Origin: Mucilaginibacter sp. UR6-1
GTDB taxonomy: Bacteria > Bacteroidota > Bacteroidia > Sphingobacteriales > Sphingobacteriaceae
Assembly (NCBI RefSeq): GCF_020880975.1
Contig: NZ_JAJIWP010000005.1
Span: 62,001-126,000 of the forward strand
Direction of reading: 5' to 3'
DNA: 64,000 nucleotides
Shown: positions 56,527 through 62,870 of the stretch, piece by piece
Position numbering within the stretch: position 1 is the first letter of the stretch
Layout: every line of letters begins with the position of its first letter
Notes under the pieces: generated by a model
The model's database searches: none
What the model was told of the DNA's origin: nothing
The model's input: the letters and a program-made list of their open reading frames with translations, nothing else
Program-made: the position numbers and the translations under genes

Positions 56527-57632
56527 TTTACCCCTCCTAAATCCTCCCCGAGGGGGAGGACTTGCCTGTCAGAGTCATTACCATATTCCTTTAAAGCCTC
56601 CCCTCCGGGGAGGTTTGGAGGGGTGAGGTTTGGCGAAGTTTCCTCCTCCTCTTCGCCATACAAAGTATGCACCTCTCTTGCATCAAAACCTATCTCATTT
56701 AAATAACGGGTGAATGATGCCGTATAACCATGTGTTAAGTAAACTTTTTCGCAGCCTGTGGCATCAATGGCGCTTACCAGCCCGTCCCAATCGGCATGGT
56801 CTGACAGGATAAAGCCCCTGTCGGCGGCACGCCGCCGCTTGGCCCCGCGCAAGGCCATCCAGCCTGAACAATAGCCAAAGCTAAACGGCGCGAACTTACG
56901 TATCCAGGGTGTGCCAATGGCTGACGGCGGCGCCAATATGATGCCTTTTCGTATCTCATCTTTTGGTGTGTCAGCGGTGATCCGGGTAGTGGGGTTAAGT
57001 ATTACACCATTACGGCGCAACGCCTCGTTGGTATTTTCAATAACGCCGTGGGTAAATACCGGGCCGATGTTTAAATCAAGGTTTTGCAGTATGCGTTGCG
57101 CCTTACCCAGCGAGTAGCCCGATATAACCGTTAACAAACCCTGCTGCTGGTTGCTGCACCACCAGTTATTTATTTCGCTGAATATCTGCGCCTGCTCCTT
57201 CCACTGGTAAACAGGCATACCAAATGTACACTCCGATATAAAATGCTGGCAGGCCACCGGCTCAAACGGCGTAGAGATACCGTCATCCTGCGTTTTATAA
57301 TCGCCGGACACTACCCAAACCTCACCTTTATAACTTATCCTGATCTGTGCCGAGCCAATAACATGCCCTGCCGGGAAGAGGCATATCTCTACACCATTTT
57401 TCATTACCGTTTCACCATACTCCACCGTTTGCAGGCTGATCTCTCCGAGGCGGTAGTACAACACCTCCTTTGACAGGTGATGCGCCAGGTAACGTTTATG
57501 CCCCACATAGGCATGGTCGGCATGGGCGTGTGTAATTACGGCATCATCCACGGGTTTCCAGGGGTCAATGTAAAATCGCCCTTGTTCGCAGTAAATGCCA
57601 CGGTCGGTAAATTCAAGTAACGGCTTGGCCAT
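56523..57632 (-). CDS. Ligase-associated MBL-fold DNA exonuclease with a repeat-encoded tail
   Basis: 369 residues. Metallo-beta-lactamase/beta-CASP features are DAVITHAHADHAYVGHKRY (HxHxDH zinc motif), FPAGHVIGSAQIRI, VVSGDYKTQ, and DHADWDGLV plus VYLTHGYTASF. It is the SNM1-like exonuclease that accompanies the ATP-dependent ligase. The family-like part ends near VHTLYGEEE (about 337). The last 32 or so residues (NLTPPNLPGGEALKEYGND and on) are encoded by a GC-rich palindrome that reads through to the stop. The stop overlaps the ligase start (ATGA). Confidence 0.93.
   Translation of the reverse strand: MAKPLLEFTDRGIYCEQGRFYIDPWKPVDDAVITHAHADHAYVGHKRYLAHHLSKEVLYYRLGEISLQTVEYGETVMKNGVEICLFPAGHVIGSAQIRISYKGEVWVVSGDYKTQDDGISTPFEPVACQHFISECTFGMPVYQWKEQAQIFSEINNWWCSNQQQGLLTVISGYSLGKAQRILQNLDLNIGPVFTHGVIENTNEALRRNGVILNPTTRITADTPKDEIRKGIILAPPSAIGTPWIRKFAPFSFGYCSGWMALRGAKRRRAADRGFILSDHADWDGLVSAIDATGCEKVYLTHGYTASFTRYLNEIGFDAREVHTLYGEEEEETSPNLTPPNLPGGEALKEYGNDSDRQVLPLGEDLGGVK
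56530..56624. repeat. GC-rich palindromic repeat inside the exonuclease 3' end
   Basis: Arms 56530-56563 and 56594-56624 are imperfect inverted copies (CCTCCTAAATCCTCCCC and the matching GGGGAGGTTTGGAGGGG). Same family as 11730-11821. It is translated in frame as the exonuclease C-terminus. Confidence 0.8.
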
Positions 57633-57790
57633 AGGTAATTATAACCGTGGCCGGTTAATTTAGTTTTTTATTGCAAACCGATCATTATTTACAACGATTC
57701 TAAATTAAGAGCAACAAATTCAGTTTAAAGCCATTCGGTATTCCTTTTCCTTAATCTTGTCTATCTTCGTACAAAAATCTCATTCCCCAT

Positions 57791-58237
57791 ATGGAACTTT
57801 ACAGCATCATTAAACATCTTCACTCAGGCTTCAGGTATATTGTATTAGTACTGGTTGTAGTGGCCGTAATAAACGCTTTTTTAGGCTGGTTTGGCAACAA
57901 AGCCTATACCGAAGGCAGCCGCAAGCTTAACCTTTTCGCGCTGATATCGGCACACGTACAATTTTTGATCGGTTTGATATTGTACTTTTTAAGCCCATTT
58001 GTACAGTTCACCAGCCAAACCATGAAGAATGCTGAAACCCGCTACTGGACGATGGAGCACGTAGTAATGATGCTTTTCGCCATCGTATTAATTACCATTG
58101 GCAACAGCAAATCAAAAAAGATCACCCTGCCACAAGGCAAACACAGAACGATAGCGATATTTTTTGGATTAGCGATTTTGATAATCGTAGTAGCCATTAT
58201 TCAAAGCAAAAGAGGTTTATTTGGCTTTACCTCTTAA
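57791..58237 (+). CDS. Four-helix membrane protein, possibly b-type-cytochrome-like
   Basis: 148 residues with four hydrophobic helices (about 15-35, 46-65, 90-108, 120-140). Conserved-looking His residues lie near helix ends: HLHSGFRY (about 9-12), ISAHVQFLIGL and MEHVVMMLFAI. The pattern fits small b-type cytochrome-like membrane proteins of Bacteroidota; heme binding is inference. Monocistronic, ending about 40 bp before the trp leader promoter. Confidence 0.75.
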   Translation: MELYSIIKHLHSGFRYIVLVLVVVAVINAFLGWFGNKAYTEGSRKLNLFALISAHVQFLIGLILYFLSPFVQFTSQTMKNAETRYWTMEHVVMMLFAIVLITIGNSKSKKITLPQGKHRTIAIFFGLAILIIVVAIIQSKRGLFGFTS

Positions 58238-58252
58238 AAATTTTACAAAAAG

Positions 58253-58282
58253 TTGGTCAAATCAAATTTCTTTCTAAATTTG
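58253..58282 (+). promoter_or_regulatory. trp operon promoter
   Basis: TTG at 58253-58255 and TAAATTTG at 58275-58282 are separated by 19 bp, a full Bacteroidota -33/-7 match. The expected start of transcription (about 58289) is only a few bases before the leader-peptide ATG. Confidence 0.8.
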
Positions 58283-58291
58283 CCCTGCATT

Positions 58292-58351
58292 ATGATCAAA
58301 ATCACACTTTTAAACAACTGGTGGCACCATTTAATTTTGGCAGCCGGATAG
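58292..58351 (+). CDS. trpL: trp leader peptide with tandem Trp codons
   Basis: 20 codons including stop, encoding MIKITLLNNWWHHLILAAG. Two adjacent Trp codons (58319-58324) are followed by two His codons. It sits between a consensus promoter and a terminator hairpin just before trpE, the layout of transcription attenuation. Ribosome stalling at the Trp codons would leave GCCGG (58343-58347) free to pair with CCGGC (58395-58399). That pairing blocks the terminator. A ribosome reaching the stop codon would cover GCCGG and allow termination. The transcript appears nearly leaderless. Confidence 0.85.
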   Translation: MIKITLLNNWWHHLILAAG

Positions 58352-58393
58352 TGTATTGAGATCAACTACTAACCAATTGTAAACCTAATAGGA

Positions 58394-58427
58394 CCCGGCG
58401 AATTTCACTCATTCGACGGGTTTTTTT
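58394..58427 (+). terminator. trp attenuator terminator
   Basis: Stem CCCGGCGAAT/ATTCGACGGG (58394-58403 with 58411-58420, one mismatch), 7-nt loop and a seven-T run. The 5' arm contains the CCGGC that can pair with the leader peptide region instead. Confidence 0.85.
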
Positions 58428-58446
58428 GTTTATAGGGATTTAACGT

Positions 58447-59856
58447 ATGAAGAATTTTAAAATTGTAACCACCCATAAAAAATTGCTGGCCGATACCACC
58501 ACACCGGTGAGCATTTACCTGCGCCTGCGCGATGTTTATCCTAACTCGCTGCTGCTTGAAAGTTCCGACTATCATAGTCGCGAAAACAGCATGAGCTATG
58601 TGTGCTGCGAACCCATAGGCGGCCTTGCGCTTAACAAGGGCGAGCTAAAACTGCGATACCCTGACGGCAGCAAACAAACCTTTAAACCCGGCGAGTTTGA
58701 ACTGATTGAGCAGATCAATAATTTTTTGTCGATTTTTGAAACCGAGGGAAATTTAGGGAAGATCATCTCGAACGGCTTGTTTGGTTATTTTACACACGAG
58801 GCGGTGGAGCATTTTGAAACTATTAAATTAAAACAGGTTGAGGATGATATTCGCCAGATACCTGAGATGCAGTATAATATCTACCGCTACATTATTGCGA
58901 TAGATCATTTTAAGAATGAATTGTACATTTTCCACAACCAGGTGGAGGGCGGCGCTACCAACGGCGGTATTGAAAAGGTAGAGTACCTGATCAAAAACAA
59001 AAACTTTCCGGAATATAGCTTTAACAGTAAGGCCGATGAGCGATCAAACCTCACCAATGAGCAATTCATCGCCATTGTGGAGAAGATGAAGCAGCATATT
59101 TATCGTGGTGATGTTTTCCAGATTGTGCCGTCAAGAGCTTTCTCTAAGGAGTTTACCGGCGATGAATTTAATGTTTACCGTGCGCTGCGCTCCATTAACC
59201 CATCGCCTTATTTATTTTATTTTGATTTTGGCGACTTCCGCATCTTCGGCTCATCGCCGGAGGCTCAGATCACCATCAAAAACCGTGTGGCCAGCATTTA
59301 TCCTATTGCCGGAACCTTTAAACGTAGTGGTGATGACATAAAGGATGCGGAACTGGCCCTGAGTTTGAAAAATGACCCCAAGGAATCAGCAGAACACGTA
59401 ATGCTGGTTGACCTTGCCCGTAACGACCTGAGCCGACATTGCGGTGAAGTGGAAGTAAAGGCTTTTAAAGAAGTTCAATATTATTCGCACCTGATACACC
59501 TGGTATCGCACGTGAGCGGCAAGCTGCACGAGGGAGCATCGGCATTTAAAATTGTGGCTGATACCTTTCCAGCAGGTACGTTAAGCGGCGCGCCTAAATA
59601 CCGTGCGATGGAAATTATAGACGAGAATGAGAATATAAAACGTAGCTTTTACAGTGGCGCTATAGGTTATTTGGGCTTTAACGGCGACTTTAACCATGCC
59701 ATCATGATCCGCTCGTTTTTGAGCAAGAATAACACCCTGCATTACCAGGCCGGGGCAGGCATTGTAGCCGGATCAGTACCGGAGAGTGAATTGAACGAGG
59801 TGAATAATAAAATAGCTGCTTTGCGTAAGGCTATTGAACTGGCGGAGGAATTATAA
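58447..59856 (+). CDS. trpE: Anthranilate synthase component I
   Basis: 469 residues. The Trp feedback site LLLESSDYHSRENSMS is near residue 34. The chorismate-binding domain includes GDVFQIVPSRAFSKEF, NPSPYLFYFDFGDFRIFGSSPEAQ, YPIAGTFKRSGDD, HVMLVDLARNDLSRHCG and ADTFPAGTLSGAPKYRAMEII. It converts chorismate to anthranilate using ammonia supplied by TrpG, the first step of tryptophan synthesis. Expression is governed by the attenuator upstream, and the enzyme probably by tryptophan. A GC-rich palindrome begins 2 bp after its stop codon. Confidence 0.98.
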   Translation: MKNFKIVTTHKKLLADTTTPVSIYLRLRDVYPNSLLLESSDYHSRENSMSYVCCEPIGGLALNKGELKLRYPDGSKQTFKPGEFELIEQINNFLSIFETEGNLGKIISNGLFGYFTHEAVEHFETIKLKQVEDDIRQIPEMQYNIYRYIIAIDHFKNELYIFHNQVEGGATNGGIEKVEYLIKNKNFPEYSFNSKADERSNLTNEQFIAIVEKMKQHIYRGDVFQIVPSRAFSKEFTGDEFNVYRALRSINPSPYLFYFDFGDFRIFGSSPEAQITIKNRVASIYPIAGTFKRSGDDIKDAELALSLKNDPKESAEHVMLVDLARNDLSRHCGEVEVKAFKEVQYYSHLIHLVSHVSGKLHEGASAFKIVADTFPAGTLSGAPKYRAMEIIDENENIKRSFYSGAIGYLGFNGDFNHAIMIRSFLSKNNTLHYQAGAGIVAGSVPESELNEVNNKIAALRKAIELAEEL

Positions 59857-59858
59857 AA

Positions 59859-59961
59859 GCCCCCCGGTCCCCTAAAGGGGGGAGAAGAAAATAAAAAAGA
59901 CAAAATGAGTACAGCAAAAAATAACGCCGCAAATAACTCCCCCTTTAGGGGGTCGGGGGGC
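59859..59961. repeat. GC-rich palindrome between trpE and trpG
   Basis: 24-nt arms (59859-59882 and 59938-59961). In RNA all positions pair, with three G-U pairs. The 55-nt loop contains the trpG start codon, and the right arm is translated as residues SPFRGSGG of TrpG. Confidence 0.85.
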
Positions 59962-60579
59962 AACATCCTGATAATAGATAATTACGACTCGTTTACCTAT
60001 AACCTGGTGCATTTGGTGAATGAGATAGGTTTGCAATGCGAGGTATGGCGTAACGATCAGTTTAAGCTGGAGGATGTTGACGCGTTCGATCATATTATCC
60101 TTTCGCCGGGGCCGGGCATACCATCCGAGGCAGGTTTGCTGTTGCAGGTAATAGAGCGATACGCGCCTACCAAAAGCATTTTTGGTGTATGTTTAGGTCA
60201 GCAGGCTATAGCCGAGGTATTTGGCGGCTCGCTATCAAACTTAAAGCAGCCTATGCACGGCATTGCTACGCCTATAACGGTTACTGATGCGCATGAACCA
60301 TTATTTATCGGCCTGCCACAAAGCTTTAACGTAGGGCGCTACCACTCGTGGGTGGTTAATAGTGATGACTTACCCGATACACTTACCATTACGGCTGTTG
60401 ACGAACAGGACAATTCAGTTATGGCATTACGCCACAAGCAGTATAATGTACGCGGGGTACAGTTTCACCCCGAGTCAATACTGACCGAATACGGTAAAGA
60501 AATGCTGAAAAACTGGTTAGCCCCCCAGACCCCTAAAGAGGGTGCTGCTGCGGAGGCTGTTCAACCTGATAATAAATAA
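59905..60579 (+). CDS. trpG: Anthranilate synthase component II (glutamine amidotransferase)
   Basis: 224 residues. The family core starts ILIIDNYDSFTYNLVHL at about residue 21. The nucleophile is C96 in FGVCLGQQAIAEVFGG, and VQFHPESILTEYG gives the His-Glu pair. It hydrolyses glutamine and passes ammonia to TrpE. Both ends carry extra residues encoded by palindromic repeats: NNSPFRGSGGN at the N-terminus and APQTPKEGAAAEAVQPDNK at the C-terminus. No other ATG lies near the core start, so the extension is probably really made. It is not fused to TrpD, and trpD is not the next gene. Confidence 0.96.
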   Translation: MSTAKNNAANNSPFRGSGGNILIIDNYDSFTYNLVHLVNEIGLQCEVWRNDQFKLEDVDAFDHIILSPGPGIPSEAGLLLQVIERYAPTKSIFGVCLGQQAIAEVFGGSLSNLKQPMHGIATPITVTDAHEPLFIGLPQSFNVGRYHSWVVNSDDLPDTLTITAVDEQDNSVMALRHKQYNVRGVQFHPESILTEYGKEMLKNWLAPQTPKEGAAAEAVQPDNK

Positions 60580-60620
60580 ATTACTTTTACATCACTCCCC
60601 CTTTAGGGGGTCGGGGGGCT
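60519..60620. repeat. GC-rich palindrome between trpG and trpC
   Basis: Arms about 60519-60542 and 60597-60620 belong to the same family as the trpE-trpG copy but with more mismatches. The left arm encodes the TrpG tail, the loop contains the trpG stop, and the right arm ends 2 bp before the trpC ATG. Confidence 0.75.
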
Positions 60621-60622
60621 TT

Positions 60623-61405
60623 ATGACGATACTTGATAAAATTGTAGAAAATAAACGCAGGGAAGTAGCACGTGCTAAAAGCCGCGTTTCGTACACCAAG
60701 CTTGAGGAGGCCGAGTTTTTTTCGCGCGATACTTATTCGTTCCGTGAGTTTTTATTAGCGCCGGATCGTACCGGTATTATTGCCGAATTTAAGCGCCGAT
60801 CGCCATCAAAGGGCATTATTAACGATAAGGTGACTGTAAAACAGGTGACCACCGCCTATGCAGCAGCAGGAGCTTCGGCACTATCGGTATTAACAGACAG
60901 GCATTTTTTTATGGGGCAAAAGGTGGATGTAAAGCGTGCCCGGATGCTCAACAATATCCCCATACTGCGTAAGGATTTTATGATAGACGAGTACCAGGTA
61001 ATAGAAGCCAAGGCAATGGGTGCCGATGTAATATTGCTTATTGCCGCCATACTCACCCCAGCCGAAATAGACAAGTTAGCAACGCTGGCAAAAAGCCTCG
61101 GTTTGAATGTTTTATTAGAGGTACATAACCTGGAAGAACTGGAACGCAGCATTCATCCAAAACTGGATGCCATAGGTGTAAATAACCGTAACCTGGCCGA
61201 CTTTACCGTATCTGTTGATACCTCATTCCAACTGGCTAAACATATACCTGATGAATTTTTAAAAGTATCAGAAAGCGCCATCAGCAATACCGAGGTTATC
61301 AAAGATTTAAAGCAGGCAGGTTTCAGCGGCTTTTTAATAGGCGAAAACTTTATGAAAGAAGCAGATCCCGGTGCGGCGATGCGGGAGTTTGTAAAGAATC
61401 TGTAG
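60623..61405 (+). CDS. trpC: Indole-3-glycerol phosphate synthase
   Basis: 260 residues from ATG 60623 (MTILDKIVENKRREVARAK, the family start). A longer in-frame ORF from 60542 crosses the palindrome and is rejected. Key motifs are GIIAEFKRRSPSKGII with the catalytic Lys, ALSVLTDRHFF, ILRKDFMIDEYQ, LLEVHNLEEL, IGVNNRNL and VSESAI. It closes the indole ring in tryptophan synthesis. In many Bacteroidota trpD lies between trpG and trpC and trpF, trpB, trpA follow; none of these is here. Confidence 0.98.
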   Translation: MTILDKIVENKRREVARAKSRVSYTKLEEAEFFSRDTYSFREFLLAPDRTGIIAEFKRRSPSKGIINDKVTVKQVTTAYAAAGASALSVLTDRHFFMGQKVDVKRARMLNNIPILRKDFMIDEYQVIEAKAMGADVILLIAAILTPAEIDKLATLAKSLGLNVLLEVHNLEELERSIHPKLDAIGVNNRNLADFTVSVDTSFQLAKHIPDEFLKVSESAISNTEVIKDLKQAGFSGFLIGENFMKEADPGAAMREFVKNL

Positions 61406-61416
61406 GCTTTTTTAAA

Positions 61417-61497
61417 TTGTCATTTCGACGAAGGAGAATCCTACACACGTTCATTACAAAGCGACAGATTTCTCCTCGTACCTCGTCGAAATGACAA
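61417..61497. repeat. Inverted repeat between trpC and purU
   Basis: Perfect 15-bp outer arms TTGTCATTTCGACGA (61417-61431) and its complement (61483-61497), with AGGAGA/TCTCCT inside and an extra CGTACC in the right arm. A dispersed-repeat style element, possibly also a terminator of trpC. Confidence 0.7.
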
Positions 61498-61510
61498 ATT
61501 ATAGTTAGAT

Positions 61511-61546
61511 TCCTCCCCCTCTCCTCCGGAGAGGGCCGGGGGTGAG
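61511..61546. repeat. Short GC-rich hairpin repeat abutting the purU stop
   Basis: 8-bp stem CCCTCTCC/GGAGAGGG (61517-61524 with 61528-61535) extended by CCTCCCC and GGGGGTGAGG flanks. It ends 4 bp before the purU stop codon. Related in sequence style to the other CCTCCCC repeats. Confidence 0.6.
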
Positions 61547-61550
61547 GTTA

Positions 61551-62381
61551 TTACTCTATCACCACCGTTTTATTATTATACACAAACACCCTGTCATCAA
61601 ACACCAACTTTAACGCTTTGGCTAATACCGAGGTTTCTACCTCTTTGCCCGCGCTCATCATATCAGCGGCGGTATAGCCATGGTTAACCGGGATGATCTG
61701 CTGCGCGATGATCGGGCCTTCATCCAGCTCATTTGACACAAAATGCGCCGTTGCGCCTATCAGCTTAACGCCACGCTCAAAGGCCTGCCTGTATGGGTTG
61801 GCGCCTACAAAAGCCGGTAAAAATGAGTGGTGTATGTTAATGATCCGCATCGGGAACAGGCTGTTAAACACTGGCGATAGTATGCGCATAAATTTAGCGA
61901 GCACCACATAATCAGGGTTGCTTTGCTGCACCAGTGCGGTGATCTGCTCCTCAGCCTGCTGCTTGGTTTGCCCCTCATAACTTACATGGTGAAACGGAAT
62001 ATCAAACCTGCGGCAAACATCCGCCAAAACATCATGATTGCCGATAACGCATTGTACGCTTGCCCCCAACGTGCCAAAGTAATTGCGCACCAGTATATCG
62101 GCCAGGCAATGGTACTCCTTGGTAACCAGCACCACTATCTTTTTATCAGGTTGCGGGTTAATCTTAACCAGCGCGTCTGCCGGCAAAATAGCATAAAGCT
62201 CCTGTTCAAGCGCAATAGTATCGGCGGCGTTGCCATCAACTTCAAGGCGCATAAAAAACAGGTTTTCGGCAACATCAACATGCTCACCTAACGATATGAT
62301 ATTGTATTGATGCCTGGCCATTAGGGCCGATATAGAAGCCACTAACCCCACCCGGTCGCGGCACTGTATAACGATGATCAT
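61551..62381 (-). CDS. purU: Formyltetrahydrofolate deformylase
   Basis: 276 residues. The N-terminal ACT domain (MIIVIQCRDRVGLVASISALMARHQYNIISLGEHVD) precedes a formyltransferase-fold catalytic domain. It includes IINIHHSFLPAFVGANPYRQAFERGVKLIGATAHFVSNELDEGPIIAQQ, with the conserved Asn-His-Asp catalytic set (NIHHS, ELDEGPII). It hydrolyses 10-formyl-THF to formate and THF, balancing one-carbon pools and supplying formate to purine synthesis. Convergent with trpC. Two repeats lie in the 145-bp gap. Confidence 0.96.
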   Translation of the reverse strand: MIIVIQCRDRVGLVASISALMARHQYNIISLGEHVDVAENLFFMRLEVDGNAADTIALEQELYAILPADALVKINPQPDKKIVVLVTKEYHCLADILVRNYFGTLGASVQCVIGNHDVLADVCRRFDIPFHHVSYEGQTKQQAEEQITALVQQSNPDYVVLAKFMRILSPVFNSLFPMRIINIHHSFLPAFVGANPYRQAFERGVKLIGATAHFVSNELDEGPIIAQQIIPVNHGYTAADMMSAGKEVETSVLAKALKLVFDDRVFVYNNKTVVIE

Positions 62382-62498
62382 AGTGAGGTAAAGGTATTGA
62401 TTTCAGCGATTAATAAAAGAGAGAGCCCTCGGTAGATAAGCTAATTTATAAATAATGATTATGAGGATAAGGATGTGCTAATTGAAGCGTTAGTGGTC

Positions 62499-62532
62499 GT
62501 TACTTTCTTTTGTGCAGACAAAAGAAAGTAAC
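62499..62532. repeat. Perfect 14-bp hairpin repeat (TTACTTTCTTTTG type)
   Basis: GTTACTTTCTTTTG and its exact complement surround a 6-nt loop and are followed by CAAAGAAA. It resembles a widespread bacterial intergenic repeat that I recall from other genomes; this is recall, not a search. Confidence 0.7.
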
Positions 62533-62761
62533 CAAAGAAAAACTGCCGGCTACGTCCTGCCCGGTGAAAGATTTTGCTTTGGCAGGACTTGTGCTACTCC
62601 GGGCATTCCTGATGCCGGGAGAATGGTTATTTACGATCTTGCTTTAACTTTATCATAATTTTTTGTTATTCCGAACGAGGTTTGAGGAGGAATCTGTCGC
62701 TGTACTAATAAACGCGAATAAATCTCACTATAATTCGAGATGACGTTAATTTCTATTTTAA

Positions 62762-62827
62762 AAGTCCTCCCCCCTCGGGGAGGATTTAGGAGGGGTGTTT
62801 CCCTTGAAGAGGGTTGGGGTGAGGTTT
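62762..62827. repeat. Half copy of the CCTCCCC/TTTAGG palindrome
   Basis: 62762-62797 matches one arm of the 11730-11821 element (AAGTCCTCC through GGATTTAGG). It is followed by a GGGTTGGGGTGAGG stretch in place of the second arm. Confidence 0.7.
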
Positions 62828-62870
62828 TAAAATAAATACTTACTTTGCTTTAAAATACCACCACTCAATT

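Larger units (their letters stand above)
62382..62870. other. Intergenic region with several dispersed repeats, 489 bp
   Basis: No ORF of note. It holds a perfect hairpin at 62499-62532, a partial repeat near 62665-62750 that recalls the 61417 element, and a GC-rich half-palindrome at 62762-62797. Divergent promoters of purU and the permease must lie here, but no -33/-7 pair is convincing. Confidence 0.6.

Noticed and set aside
60542..60622. Longer trpC start in frame
   Set aside because: The extra 27 residues come from the palindromic repeat and the trpG end; the family start MTILDKIVENKRREVA is at 60623, just after the repeat.
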